DNA of 64,000 bases from Ilyomonas sp963790435 (GCA_963790435.1 CAWBOI010000001.1:1240001-1304000), one strand, 5' to 3'. Positions 17,881 through 27,568 are shown, counted from the stretch's first letter. Numbers and translations: made by a program. The notes: generated by a model not told the origin, from the letters alone.

Positions 17881-18462
17881 ATGAAACAGATTGCCATTTT
17901 TGCTTCAGGCGCGGGCAGCAATGCAGAAAAAATTATTCAGCATTTCAAACATCATTCTTCTATTAAGGTTGCTCTTGTGGTGTGCAACAAGCCAGAAGCA
18001 GGTGTTATCAATATTGCCAAAGAAAATCAGATTAAGATTTTGCTGATAGAAAAAGGTCGTTTTTTTAAAGAAGATCATTACATTGATGAATTAAAGAAAA
18101 ATGGAATTGATTTTATTATACTCGCCGGTTTTTTATGGAAGATACCGGCTGCATTAATAGAAGCTTTTCCGCAACAGATTGTAAACATTCATCCGGCTTT
18201 GCTACCCCTTTATGGTGGCAAAGGCATGTATGGAAATCTTGTACACGAAGCGGTGATAAAAAATGGCGAAAAGGAAACCGGCATTACCATTCATGTGGTG
18301 GACGAACTGTATGATAATGGCAGGATTGTTTTTACAGCAAGCTGTCCTGTTTTGCCCAACGACACGCCCGATACATTGGCGCAGCGAATTCATCAATTGG
18401 AGCATGAATACTACCCAAAAGTGATTGAAGAATACATCATGAATTTTCAGAAGAAAGATTGA
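17881..18462 (+). CDS. purN: Phosphoribosylglycinamide formyltransferase
   Basis: 193 residues from ATG 17881; the frame opens at 17800, but that extension lies in the repeat and has no family match. Motifs: IAIFASGAGSNAEKIIQ at the start (phosphate binding), NIHPALLPLYGGKGMYG with the catalytic Asn-His, and GITIHVVDELYDNGRIV with the catalytic Asp. It transfers a formyl group from 10-formyl-THF to GAR, the third step of purine synthesis. It is a single gene, with a repeat element on each side. Confidence 0.93.
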   Translation: MKQIAIFASGAGSNAEKIIQHFKHHSSIKVALVVCNKPEAGVINIAKENQIKILLIEKGRFFKEDHYIDELKKNGIDFIILAGFLWKIPAALIEAFPQQIVNIHPALLPLYGGKGMYGNLVHEAVIKNGEKETGITIHVVDELYDNGRIVFTASCPVLPNDTPDTLAQRIHQLEHEYYPKVIEEYIMNFQKKD

Positions 18463-18473
18463 TTATTAATTCG

Positions 18474-18603
18474 AGGTTGCATGTTTCATGTTACTGGTTG
18501 CATTTTGATGCGGTCATCCTTTAGGTAGAAGAATAATAATCTGCATTCAAATATAATTAAGCTTATTATCAGGCAGTAACTGGTAACAAGCAACCAGCAA
18601 CTT
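18474..18603. repeat. Inverted repeat of GGTTGC / GCAACC words
   Basis: The left arm (18474-18501, with GTTACTGGTTGC) and right arm (18573-18603, with GTAACTGGTAACAAGCAACC) are degenerate inverted copies between convergent genes. No T-tract terminator was found here, so the element may serve in transcript end formation or may be a mobile repeat remnant. Confidence 0.5.
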
Positions 18604-18606
18604 AAA

Positions 18607-21090
18607 TCATTTAACTCCCGGCTTATAATTTTTAAAATCGTCTGCAAAATTATCGCCACGTAATTTTTTAAATAAATCGAGCCCGATTTTCACACCTCCT
18701 TTTCCATCCGACTTTGCCCGCAAATACACGCTGGCGCCTAATTTGCGCTTTGTGCCATTATTTTTCACTTTATAATCGTCACCTCGTTTTTTTAAATTGC
18801 TTAATGGCACTTGTATGCTAATATCGGTGTTGTCTCCAAAGCTGTAAATGCCTTCTACAAATGCAGTTAAGGCAGACGATTCAATCTCCATTTTGTGAAT
18901 GTAAATTTCATCTCCTTTCAACTCTAAGCTGTCTTTTAATTCGGCAAACTGAATGTTGTCTAAGTTGCGATTTTTAAAAACCACATCCTGTATATCGGCA
19001 ATGGGTTTAAAGTTTTTCAATGACCCGTTTTTTAAAGAAAAATGCAAGTTGCCCAGCATTGTTCGGGGAATGATTTTGCCCCTGTTATCAAACCCCAATT
19101 GAAGCTTTGCATTGGTGTTTAAGATGCCGGTTACATTGTGTGAAGTCAATCCTTTCATTCCAAAATTATCCAACGCATAAAACAGCTTTTGAACGTTGAT
19201 ATTTTGCAATAACAGCTTCGTGTTTGCTTCGTGATAATTTTCCCGTACCTGATGAATGTTTGCCTGTATATTTACGCTGCCATCAGCGTGAAGCAACGAC
19301 ACTCTTGCAACATCAATATCGTTGTTTTTAAAGCCGAGAAGCGCCTGCACATTGCGCGCTAAAAATTTATCCATCCGCACCGTATCAGCTTTTAAATTGA
19401 TGTTGAGCGTTCCGTATTGCAGTGCATTATCTAACAACACCAACTGCCTTGCCGAGCCGCCTGACGACTTTTTTACTGTTGTTGTTTTTCGTGCCTGAAA
19501 CAACACTTTGAAATCGTCCAGATTCAAGTTTGGCGTCATCACATTGCAGGTAAGCGAAGCCTCGCCGGGAAGTGCATTCGTAGCAAATAAATTCACATTG
19601 TTGCCCTGCAACTGAACGGTAAAATGATTGGTGTTTAAATCGCATTGCAGGCTGTCAACCGTAATATTGGTTTCCGAAAATTTAATTTCACCGTTGCATT
19701 TACTGAAGGTTAAATCGCGTGGTTCGTAATTCACTTGTGCATCGGTAATTACCAATTTACCGCTTAAATATTTCAGCATGGCAGGATCAATGCCAAGCGG
19801 ACCATTGTATTGAATATTGAACAATGCGCCACCACTTATGAAATGCACAGTTGATAAGTTGAGCTTTTGATCCAAAGCAGCCAGCGTTGTAGCTGAAGTA
19901 AAATTGAATTGCAAAATTGGATGCACCAGGTTGGTTACCACCGTGTTTGTTTTCGCAATTAAAGACACGCCGCCCCACGAAGCAGAGAGCTTTTGCAGAA
20001 CCACTTCCGAGTTATCGTCGGTACGGGGATAGTCTTTATTTTTTTCGTTGGTAAATGTGCCGGTAAAATTGCAATGGTTGAGCGTAACCACAGGCGTTAT
20101 CAGTTCATTGTCTTTCACTGTCCATTGTACATCTACAATAGGAATGGTGCGAAACGCCATCGGGCCTTCAATGGTTGCCGCTATTGCTACGGGTTTTGTA
20201 AGGTTTACAAGATTAATTTTGTTTTGAATATTCGGGCTCACCAATGATGCCGCTTCTTTATAATCAACAGCATTTGTTTTTGCCAGTAATTTAAAGTGCG
20301 AGTTGAGTGTATCGGTCAGAAAAAAATCACCTTTTAGTGTAAAGTTGGAAGCGCCAATAGCAACAGGCGTTTCATCAAAAGAAAGCTGGTTGTTGTTGCT
20401 GTTGTAGATAAGTTTCCATTTGCCTTTTACAGTTTTGTTTTTTAAGAAATAACCTTTGGCAAGATTGAAACCTAAGCCACGCACCAGCATGTTTTCGTTC
20501 ATGTGGATGGTGGTAATTGAATCTTCAAAATCGAGCGTTGCATGAAGATAATTTACAAATACGCCAAACCATTTGTCCTTCACATCATGTTCGGAAACAA
20601 AATGAATATCCTTCAATTCAATTTCATCAATGATAGCAGGATGCGCGCCGGGTTGTTTGGCCTTGTCACGCTTAAAAATATAATCATTGCTAAATCCATT
20701 TTTGTCGGTGAAAACATAAATCACACCTTGCTCAAGATAAATGTTATGAATATCCACTTCGTTGGTAAACAATTTAAACGCATTGATGCGTGTAGACGCA
20801 TATTTGATATTGAGTAATGAGCGATGATACACCGAATCTTTTAAGGTGAGATTTTCAATGAGAACATCAATATTTGGAAAGTGCCGCCATACGTTGATAT
20901 CAATGTTTTTAATAGCAAGATCGCCGGCAATGGCAGCATTTAATTTTTGGTTTACCATCTTCACAAATGAAGCATGGTTTGCCGAAACATAAATTTGAAG
21001 ACCAATCAAAAAAATTGTGAGCAAACCAAGGATGGATAGAAGAACGCCTCCAATGATTTTAATGATTTTCTTTTGCTTTTGAAGTAACAT
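18607..21090 (-). CDS. AsmA-like envelope protein
   Basis: 827 residues. One N-terminal membrane helix (IIGGVLLSILGLLTIFLIGL) followed by a long beta-rich periplasmic part, as in AsmA/TamB-like proteins: LNAAIAGDLAIKNIDINVWR near the N-terminus, FPNIDVLIENLTLKDSVY, and a C-terminal AsmA-type region (MLGNLHFSLKNGSLKNFKPI, then a KRKLGASVYLRAKSDGKGGVKIG tail in 20-residue reach). This group is linked to lipid transport or outer-membrane homeostasis; the precise cargo here is unknown. It is monocistronic. Confidence 0.82.
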   Translation of the reverse strand: MLLQKQKKIIKIIGGVLLSILGLLTIFLIGLQIYVSANHASFVKMVNQKLNAAIAGDLAIKNIDINVWRHFPNIDVLIENLTLKDSVYHRSLLNIKYASTRINAFKLFTNEVDIHNIYLEQGVIYVFTDKNGFSNDYIFKRDKAKQPGAHPAIIDEIELKDIHFVSEHDVKDKWFGVFVNYLHATLDFEDSITTIHMNENMLVRGLGFNLAKGYFLKNKTVKGKWKLIYNSNNNQLSFDETPVAIGASNFTLKGDFFLTDTLNSHFKLLAKTNAVDYKEAASLVSPNIQNKINLVNLTKPVAIAATIEGPMAFRTIPIVDVQWTVKDNELITPVVTLNHCNFTGTFTNEKNKDYPRTDDNSEVVLQKLSASWGGVSLIAKTNTVVTNLVHPILQFNFTSATTLAALDQKLNLSTVHFISGGALFNIQYNGPLGIDPAMLKYLSGKLVITDAQVNYEPRDLTFSKCNGEIKFSETNITVDSLQCDLNTNHFTVQLQGNNVNLFATNALPGEASLTCNVMTPNLNLDDFKVLFQARKTTTVKKSSGGSARQLVLLDNALQYGTLNINLKADTVRMDKFLARNVQALLGFKNNDIDVARVSLLHADGSVNIQANIHQVRENYHEANTKLLLQNINVQKLFYALDNFGMKGLTSHNVTGILNTNAKLQLGFDNRGKIIPRTMLGNLHFSLKNGSLKNFKPIADIQDVVFKNRNLDNIQFAELKDSLELKGDEIYIHKMEIESSALTAFVEGIYSFGDNTDISIQVPLSNLKKRGDDYKVKNNGTKRKLGASVYLRAKSDGKGGVKIGLDLFKKLRGDNFADDFKNYKPGVK

Positions 21091-21190
21091 TCAATCAATC
21101 TTTTTGAAAATTATTTTGATACTTTTCATCCAATCCAAAACGCAATTTACTTATTCAGTAGCAGTGTAGCACGTTGTAATTAAAGAAAAA

Positions 21191-21210
21191 ATCCCGCCAA
21201 AAAGCGGGAA
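21191..21210 (-). terminator. Rho-independent terminator after esterase gene
   Basis: Stem TCCCGC (21192-21197) with GCGGGA (21204-21209) and a 6-base loop; on the minus strand a T-rich run follows. It lies downstream of the esterase gene at 21279-22010. Confidence 0.75.
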
Positions 21211-21278
21211 TTATTTTATAGGTAAAAACAAAAGCAAAACATTGTGAGTTACTTCATCACATCTCTACCATTCTATCA

Positions 21279-22010
21279 TCAAAATTTATTACCTAAAATG
21301 TAGGGCAACATTTTTAACCAGGTTGGCCATTCATGTTTGATATCCTGTCCCCAAATCTGAAGGTCGTGCCAGATGCTTTTGTTCCATAACAACTCTGAAA
21401 ATCTGCGGTTAGAAGCCGGATCTTCATAATCGCCGCTGCCGGTGTAGATATGAATGTGATGGCTCCTTTTTATTTTATCTAAATAATACGCATCATGCAG
21501 GTTAGGGAGATAGTGCATCGGGCTGTTGAAATACACCTGCTCATCCCAATAGCCTTTGGTGTATTCGGTTAAATCGTACACGCCGCTCATGCTGATAGCG
21601 CCATTGATAATGTCGGGATGTTTCAGAAACAAATTCATGGCGTGCAAAGCACCAAACGATGCACCACAGGTGTAAATGAAGGTATCATTGCCTACCTTAT
21701 TGCGAATAAATGGAATGACTTCATTGCACACATAGTTGTTGAATTTATTATGGTTGATGGCTTTGTGCTCGCCAAGCATGGTTTTGTGCATCCAGCTTTC
21801 ATTGTTCATGCTGTTGATGCTGAACACTTTTATTTTTCCGGCATCAATAAAAGGTGCAATAGCATTGATTAACTGAAAGCGTTCATACTCTAAAAAATCT
21901 GCACCGGCGGTGGGTATCATTAGCAACGCAAAGCCATAATGTCCGTATGTTACAATGGGCATTTCGCGTTCAGTAGAAGGACTGTACCAGGATGTGATTT
22001 CTCGTTGCAT
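21279..22010 (-). CDS. Putative esterase (alpha/beta hydrolase)
   Basis: 243 residues of an esterase-D-like alpha/beta hydrolase. The nucleophile elbow is GASFGALH (Ser in G-x-S-x-G), with an HEWPTW motif near the C-terminus for the catalytic His and a GSGDYEDP loop likely carrying the Asp. No signal peptide, so it is cytoplasmic. Similar proteins are annotated esterase family in Bacteroidota; the substrate is unknown. It is followed by a strong terminator and preceded by the TA pair. Confidence 0.8.
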   Translation of the reverse strand: MQREITSWYSPSTEREMPIVTYGHYGFALLMIPTAGADFLEYERFQLINAIAPFIDAGKIKVFSINSMNNESWMHKTMLGEHKAINHNKFNNYVCNEVIPFIRNKVGNDTFIYTCGASFGALHAMNLFLKHPDIINGAISMSGVYDLTEYTKGYWDEQVYFNSPMHYLPNLHDAYYLDKIKRSHHIHIYTGSGDYEDPASNRRFSELLWNKSIWHDLQIWGQDIKHEWPTWLKMLPYILGNKF

Positions 22011-22032
22011 GTATAATGAGTTGGTTTTTGTT

Positions 22033-22356
22033 TTATGATACTTCTATAATTTGTGATTTGATTTCTTTAGAAAGAAAATCAAGCAGTTTTGGGATCAGAC
22101 TTTTATAGGTTGTTATCCGATTGTTTTTTCCACAAAGCACTGCAATGATAACGTTGTAAGCGCTCACATTTTGTTGATAAACCAAGTTCCGATCAGCGGT
22201 TACAAACACTTCAAATTTGTTAGCCACTATAAGCTTCATTAACTCGCCATTTTTCTTACCAAGCCAATTCATATCTCTTACTGTAAAAACCTCATTTTGT
22301 GAACCAAAAACAAAAGCCAATTGAATGGGTAAGCTTTCATCAAGCAAAATTTTCAT
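22033..22356 (-). CDS. DUF5615 PIN-like toxin-type protein
   Basis: 107 residues with the PIN-like DUF5615 layout: MKILLDESLP (first acidic residues), EVFTVRDMNWLGKKNGELM (conserved D and W-x-G-x-x-N/D-x-E) and FVTADRNLVYQQN (D/R active-site segment). DUF5615 proteins are predicted RNase-like partners of DUF433 proteins. Its ATG lies 17 bp inside the DUF433 gene, so the two form a translationally coupled TA-like pair. Confidence 0.8.
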   Translation of the reverse strand: MKILLDESLPIQLAFVFGSQNEVFTVRDMNWLGKKNGELMKLIVANKFEVFVTADRNLVYQQNVSAYNVIIAVLCGKNNRITTYKSLIPKLLDFLSKEIKSQIIEVS

Positions 22357-22579
22357 GCAATACTTTTTCAGAAGTCAATGAAAATTTTGCCATTTCCAAA
22401 ACTGATATAGCAGCTTCTTTTGTGACTGAAGGGAAGTCGCTTAGAAATTCATTCAAATCATCGCCTCCTTCCATGTAATCGAACAATGTTTGAACCGGAA
22501 CCCGTGTACCCGCAAACACGGGCGTGCCACTCATTACTTCACCATCAATACTAATTTGCCCGTATAACATAAGTTGCAT
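22340..22579 (-). CDS. DUF433 antitoxin-type protein
   Basis: 79 residues from the ATG at 22579. The open frame extends to 22639, overlapping the metG 3' end, but the DUF433 domain begins at QISIDGEVMSGTPVFAGTRV. It continues with VQTLFDYMEGGDDLNEFLSD, a small winged-helix-like domain paired in many genomes with DUF5615 proteins. It probably neutralises and autoregulates the pair. The gene sits 25 bp after the metG stop, so expression may depend on metG readthrough. Confidence 0.8.
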   Translation of the reverse strand: MQLMLYGQISIDGEVMSGTPVFAGTRVPVQTLFDYMEGGDDLNEFLSDFPSVTKEAAISVLEMAKFSLTSEKVLHENFA

Positions 22580-22604
22580 TTTAAAATTATGTACAAAAAC
22601 AAAA

Positions 22605-24773
22605 TTAGGAAACGCGGCTGCCATTATCGGCTTCATCAACTGAAGTTACGAAGTGCAATTTGCCGGCATTGTCCTGCGCCATTAATATCATTCCGTTGCT
22701 TTCAATGCCACGCATCATTCGCGGCGCAAGATTAGCCACTACCGTTACTTGTTTGCCTATAATTTCTTCGGGTTTAAAATATAAAGCAATGCCCGAAACC
22801 ACGGTGCGTGTTTCGTAACCCAAATCAATTTGTAACTTTAAAAGTTTATCAGCTTTTTCAACCTTCTCAGCCGCTATGATGGTTCCAATCCGCAAGTCTA
22901 TTTTTATAAAATCATCAAACGAAACTTGCTCTTTGCCCTCTACATTTTTGATTAGGCTTTCTTTTGTATTTGTTGTTTCCTGAACCTTGTTGCTTGTATT
23001 TTCCTCCTTGGCTCTTGCAGCTGCTTCTTTCAGCTTTTCAACCTGCTCTTTTACTTCACTATCTTCAATTTTTCTGAACAACAATTCAGGTTCTCTCAGC
23101 GAATAGCCAACGCTTAATAATTTTAAACGTCCTGCATTTTTCCAGTCCAGCATTTTATCAACCACCTTCATCATGCGGCACATTTTTTTTGCCGTGAACG
23201 GAAGAAAGGGATTGATTAAAATGGCAAGATTAGCGGTAAGCTGCAGGCAGATATGAAGCGCGTTATCAATTTGTTTTTGCAGCATTTCCGGATTGCCTTC
23301 GCTCCCGTTTTTACCGATTTCTTCCCTGTTTTTTGCCAGCACCCAAGGCTCTTTCTTTTGCATGTATTTGTTGCCTTTGCGGGCAAGGTCAATCACATCA
23401 TACAAAGCTTCGCGAAACTTGTATTCTTCCAGCATCGTTTCAACGCGCAGTTTCGATACTTCAATATCGCTGATCATCGCTTTATCAACCTCATCCAAAT
23501 ACATAGCATGAAGCGGCGGAACCTTACCGCCACACAACTTATGCATCAATACAAATGTGCGGTTTACAAAGTTGCCAAAAATGCTTACCAACTCACTATT
23601 GTTGGCATCCTGAAAGCCTTTCCACGTAAACTCACTGTCTTTGGTTTCGGGTGAGATGGTGGTGAGATAATAGCGCAGCACATCAGCCATTTGCGGGCCG
23701 CCGTTTTCTTTTTTAATGAAATCGTTGATGTAGTCCTGCATATCGAGCTTCCAGTTGCGGCTGGTGCTCATCTTATCACCTTCGAGGTTCATAAATTCAT
23801 TGGCAGGAACATTGTCGGGCAGGATGTTGCCGTGCAATTTCAGCATCACCGGAAAGATGATGCAGTGAAACACGATGTTATCTTTTCCAATAAAATGAAC
23901 CAGTTTGGTGTCATTGCTGTACCAGTAAGGCTCCCATTGCTTGCCGGTATCCAAAGCCCATTGTTTTGTGGCGCTGATGTAACCGATGGGCGCATCAAAC
24001 CAAACATATAAAACCTTTCCTTCCGCATCAGATAAGGGAACTTTGATACCCCAATCCAAATCGCGTGTTACGGCGCGTGGTTGCAGGCCGTTATCCAGCC
24101 AGCTTTTGCACTGCCCGATTACATTATTTCGCCAGTCGTCTTTGTGTTCGTTCACTATCCATTCGCGCAGCCAGGCTTCATGTTTATCCAATGGCAAATA
24201 CCAATGTGTTGTCTTCCTTTTTACGGGAGTTTTGCCGCTTAATGTGCTTACGGGATTGATTAATAATTCGGGCGAAAGCGATGTGCCGCAACGCTCGCAC
24301 TGATCGCCAAAAGCATTTTCAAAACCGCAGTTGGGACAAGTGCCTTTTATATAGCGATCTGCCAAAAAAGTGTTGGCTTCTTCGTCAAAATATTGCTCGG
24401 TTTGTTTTTGCTCTAATTCTCCCCTATCGTTCAGATAAGTAAAAAATTCCTGTGACGTTTCGTGGTGAATGGGTTCAGAGGTACGATGATAAATGTCGAA
24501 CGAAATCCCAAGCTCTTCAAAGTTTTCTTTGATGATGGGATGGTATTTATCAATGATGGCTTGTGGCGTAGTGCCTTCTTTCATTGCCTGTATAGGAATA
24601 GCAGTTCCATGCTCATCGCTGCCGCAAATAAATACGACATCTCTTTTTTGTGCCCGAAGAAAACGTACATACGTATCGGCCGGAAGATAAGCGCCAGCCA
24701 AATGCCCAATGTGTTTTAAACCATTGGCATAAGGCAGTGCAGCGGTAATTAAATATCGGGATGCGTTTTTCAT
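22605..24773 (-). CDS. metG: Methionyl-tRNA synthetase
   Basis: 722 residues. HIGH motif at 21-24 (HIGHLAG), zinc knuckle CPNCGFENAFGDQCERCG, WFDAPIGYISATKQW, and the KMSKS loop as DKMSTSRNW. A C-terminal tRNA-binding (EMAP-II/Trbp111-like) domain follows: DDFIKIDLRIGTI, KADKLLKLQIDLG, RTVVSGIA, APRMMRGIESNGMILMA. It charges initiator and elongator tRNA-Met. The linker around 560-610 is lysine- and glutamate-rich. Confidence 0.96.
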   Translation of the reverse strand: MKNASRYLITAALPYANGLKHIGHLAGAYLPADTYVRFLRAQKRDVVFICGSDEHGTAIPIQAMKEGTTPQAIIDKYHPIIKENFEELGISFDIYHRTSEPIHHETSQEFFTYLNDRGELEQKQTEQYFDEEANTFLADRYIKGTCPNCGFENAFGDQCERCGTSLSPELLINPVSTLSGKTPVKRKTTHWYLPLDKHEAWLREWIVNEHKDDWRNNVIGQCKSWLDNGLQPRAVTRDLDWGIKVPLSDAEGKVLYVWFDAPIGYISATKQWALDTGKQWEPYWYSNDTKLVHFIGKDNIVFHCIIFPVMLKLHGNILPDNVPANEFMNLEGDKMSTSRNWKLDMQDYINDFIKKENGGPQMADVLRYYLTTISPETKDSEFTWKGFQDANNSELVSIFGNFVNRTFVLMHKLCGGKVPPLHAMYLDEVDKAMISDIEVSKLRVETMLEEYKFREALYDVIDLARKGNKYMQKKEPWVLAKNREEIGKNGSEGNPEMLQKQIDNALHICLQLTANLAILINPFLPFTAKKMCRMMKVVDKMLDWKNAGRLKLLSVGYSLREPELLFRKIEDSEVKEQVEKLKEAAARAKEENTSNKVQETTNTKESLIKNVEGKEQVSFDDFIKIDLRIGTIIAAEKVEKADKLLKLQIDLGYETRTVVSGIALYFKPEEIIGKQVTVVANLAPRMMRGIESNGMILMAQDNAGKLHFVTSVDEADNGSRVS

Positions 24774-25317
24774 TGTTATCTTTTCTTTTTTATGCCCTAT
24801 CGAATTTATAATTGATAATGATTATTTTTTGTTGCTTCCCTTTGTGAAACAAGTAAGTTTATAACTTTGATGTAAGCAAATAGAAACAAACTGCTAACAA
24901 AAATTATTGGAACAGATGCCGACAAAAATAAGTAAACACTACTATCGTTGCAGCAATTAAAACAGAGAGATAATTATTGGTTTTATTTTTACTTTAGCAT
25001 TACAATTGCTACTTAATTTTTTAGGATGATAAAGGAAAGCGGTTATATTTACACACAGATACTTGTATAGCTAACAGTAAAACACTAGGAAACTTTTACC
25101 AGCATTCAGCTTTGAAGAATACACCGGTTACGAGAGATAGGAACACAATTTTATAGCAAAAATTTCGACATTAGATTTTTTGTTTGCTATGTATTTAAGT
25201 TTCTATCTTGCAATCAGAAAAAAATAATTATAACGAGTGCTTTTATTGAGAACGATTTCATAGAATTGCCAAATATTTTTTACTTATAGTTTTAAAAACC
25301 TACAAAATCAATTGAAC
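24774..25317. other. 544 bp AT-rich intergenic region, divergent metG / exbB
   Basis: No coding sequence, RNA or named repeat was recognised. It must contain the divergent promoters of metG and of the exb-tonB operon. Possible but unconvincing -7-like boxes are seen (for example TATCTTGC near 25204). It is long for this genome, so a small RNA or long 5' leader is possible. Confidence 0.4.
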
Positions 25318-26193
25318 ATGGCTGACATTAAACCTACTACTACAACAACAGTAGCACCAAGAACCTCTACTACCACCTCTGTGCAAGCAAAGAAAAGTTC
25401 AAATGCAATCTCATGGATTGCCCCGCTTACGTGTATCATTTTAGGATACATCATCTGGCGGTTTGTAATTGGTGCCGACAGTAATTTTACCAACCCCGAT
25501 AAAGCGGGCGGCTTTTGGCCAAATCATCAGGGACCGACTTCTACAATTGCCAGAATGTACCAGGGTGGGATTATTGTGCCATTGCTCATTGGTTTGTTTT
25601 TAACCGTACTTACTTTCGTTGTTGAGCGTTTGCTCACCGTTACCAAAGCATCGGGCACTGGCAACATTGCCGAGTTTGTTCGCAAAGTACAGTTTCATTT
25701 GGCTAACAAAGATGTTGACAAAGCCATTGTTGAATGCGATAAGCAAAAAGGCTCGGTTGGCAATGTAATGAAAGCCGGTTTGCGCAAATACAAAGAAATG
25801 ATTGGCAATACCGAACTGGATACCGAACAAAAAGTATTGAACATTCAAAAAGAAGTAGAAGAAGCTACCGCTCTCGAATTACCAATGCTGGAAAAGAACT
25901 TGGTATTCTTATCAACCATCGCTTCGGTAGCAACATTGCTGGGTTTGTTAGGAACAGTAATGGGTATGATTCGCTCGTTCAGTGCATTGGGTGCCAGCGG
26001 CGGTTCGGAAGCGTCTTCAAAACTGTCTGAAGGTATTTCTGAAGCCTTGTACAACACAGCTTTAGGTATCGGTACATCTGCTATTTCTATCATTATGTAC
26101 AACGTGTTTACCACCAAAATTGATGGTATCACTTACGGCATTGATGAAAGCGGCTTTACCCTTACACAAAGCTTTGCAGCTAATTATAAATAA
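25318..26193 (+). CDS. exbB: MotA/TolQ/ExbB proton channel family protein
   Basis: 291 residues from ATG 25318 (an in-frame TTG lies 6 bp upstream). A threonine-rich N-terminus precedes three membrane segments: WIAPLTCIILGYIIW, IIVPLLIGLFLTVLTFVVE and the paired TVMGMIRSF / IGTSAISIIMYNVF helices. The family motif LGLLGTVMGMIRSF...EGISEALYNTALGI is complete. With the two ExbD proteins it forms the proton-driven motor for TonB. First gene of exbB-exbD-exbD-tonB-tonB. Confidence 0.93.
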   Translation: MADIKPTTTTTVAPRTSTTTSVQAKKSSNAISWIAPLTCIILGYIIWRFVIGADSNFTNPDKAGGFWPNHQGPTSTIARMYQGGIIVPLLIGLFLTVLTFVVERLLTVTKASGTGNIAEFVRKVQFHLANKDVDKAIVECDKQKGSVGNVMKAGLRKYKEMIGNTELDTEQKVLNIQKEVEEATALELPMLEKNLVFLSTIASVATLLGLLGTVMGMIRSFSALGASGGSEASSKLSEGISEALYNTALGIGTSAISIIMYNVFTTKIDGITYGIDESGFTLTQSFAANYK

Positions 26194-26205
26194 ACAAAAA
26201 AATTT

Positions 26206-26233
26206 CAGCGCCGGTTTATGCAAACCGGCGCTG
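26206..26233. terminator. Strong hairpin between exbB and first exbD
   Basis: Perfect 12 bp stem CAGCGCCGGTTT / AAACCGGCGCTG with a 4-base loop, followed by a short T-run. In an intra-operon position it may attenuate the downstream genes or protect the exbB end, making ExbB more abundant than ExbD/TonB. Confidence 0.7.
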
Positions 26234-26268
26234 TTTTGCATCTTAGTTAGAAACCTAAAAGCGAAACA

Positions 26269-26937
26269 ATGGCACGACCTAAAATTGCGCGGAAAAGTAC
26301 AGCCATAGATATGACAGCAATGTGCGATGTGGCTTTTTTGCTGCTTTCCTTTTTTATTTTAACGGCAAAGCCGAAAGAATCATCAGCAGTAAATGTAGCT
26401 ACGCCAAGTTCTGTATCATCCAGAAAAGCACCCGATAAAGATGTGGTAGAGCTATCCATTGACAAAGATGGAAAAGTATTTTTTGCCACGGGCGACAATA
26501 CATCAGACAGAGAAAAGAAACAAGCCATTATCAGTGGTTTAAACCAAACAGAAAACTTAGGATTAACGCCAGGTGAAATTTCGAATTTGGTAAGGCAGCC
26601 TATTATTGGTATAAGATTGAATCAATTGAAACAACAAGCAAGCCTGCCTGACGAAAGAGTAACCAATGCAGTTTTACCCGGTATACCCGTGCTTGATACA
26701 ACAAACAATGAACTTACAAAATGGCTGCGGGGCGTTTCCAGCGCTTATCAGGGCACTCATGTGAATATATTAATGAAGGGTGATAATCTGGCTAAATATC
26801 CTTCTTTTAAAAACGTTTTAAGTGCGTTAAAAAAGAACGATTTGATGCACTTCCAAATGGTAACCAATGCTACCAGCGTACCTCAAGGCACGGCTTTGTA
26901 TAAGCAAGGTGGCAGCAAAGCATCGGATCAGGAATAA
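26269..26937 (+). CDS. exbD: ExbD/TolR family biopolymer transporter (first copy)
   Basis: 222 residues. One N-terminal membrane segment with the functional Asp: STAIDMTAMCDVAFLLLSFF. The periplasmic domain is longer than the typical ~140-residue ExbD and contains an inserted region (GLTPGEISNLVRQPIIGIRL) seen in Bacteroidota ExbD paralogues. It shares a membrane motif with the next gene but not its periplasmic part, so the two probably make a heteromeric motor. Confidence 0.9.
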   Translation: MARPKIARKSTAIDMTAMCDVAFLLLSFFILTAKPKESSAVNVATPSSVSSRKAPDKDVVELSIDKDGKVFFATGDNTSDREKKQAIISGLNQTENLGLTPGEISNLVRQPIIGIRLNQLKQQASLPDERVTNAVLPGIPVLDTTNNELTKWLRGVSSAYQGTHVNILMKGDNLAKYPSFKNVLSALKKNDLMHFQMVTNATSVPQGTALYKQGGSKASDQE

Positions 26938-26970
26938 ATAGTATTTTATAATCTTCAAAACAATATTATT

Positions 26971-27543
26971 ATGGCAGAAATGGATACCTCGGGCGGAGGT
27001 GGTCATAAAAAAGGACCTGGTGTAAAAAAAGGAAAAAAACTTTCTACGCGTGTTGACATGACGCCGATGGTGGATTTGGGTTTTCTTTTGATTACTTTTT
27101 TTGTGTTCACCACAACTATCAGTCAGCCTACAACGCTGAAACTGAACTTGCCTCAAGATACAAAGGATCCCAATCAACAAAACAAAACAGAAGCTTCGGG
27201 TGCGCTTACTGTGATGTTGGGGAAAAACAACAACGTGTTTTATTACGAAGGGGAACTCAAACCGGATGGCTCTAACTTTAAATCGTCTAATTTTAAAGAC
27301 ATCAGAAACGAAATTATCTCTAAAAAAGAAAGTACCCCACCAGAAAAATTTATGGTGATTATTAAACCCAGTGATGAAAGCACCTATAAGAATGTGGTTG
27401 ATATGCTGGATGAAATGACCATTAATGTGGTAAAACGTTATGCGCTGGTTGATATTGCTGATGCCGAAAATCAATTTCTGAAAATTACAGAAGGCGAGCC
27501 TGCAACTGCAGCACCTGCAGCAGCTACACCACCAGCCAAATAA
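26971..27543 (+). CDS. exbD: ExbD/TolR family biopolymer transporter (second copy)
   Basis: 190 residues. A Gly/Lys-rich cytoplasmic start, then RVDMTPMVDLGFLLITFF with the conserved proton-carrying Asp. The periplasmic part ends in an alanine/proline-rich tail (ATAAPAAATPPAK). It lies 33 bp after the first exbD and 25 bp before tonB, all on the same strand. Confidence 0.92.
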   Translation: MAEMDTSGGGGHKKGPGVKKGKKLSTRVDMTPMVDLGFLLITFFVFTTTISQPTTLKLNLPQDTKDPNQQNKTEASGALTVMLGKNNNVFYYEGELKPDGSNFKSSNFKDIRNEIISKKESTPPEKFMVIIKPSDESTYKNVVDMLDEMTINVVKRYALVDIADAENQFLKITEGEPATAAPAAATPPAK

Positions 27544-27568
27544 GTATCACCATTTTAAAACCTAAATT

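Noticed and set aside
26827..27474. Long minus-strand open frame antisense to the exbD genes
   Set aside because: It overlaps two well-supported ExbD genes, has a low-complexity composition rich in F and I, and no family features. The same holds for 27587-28390 antisense to tonB.
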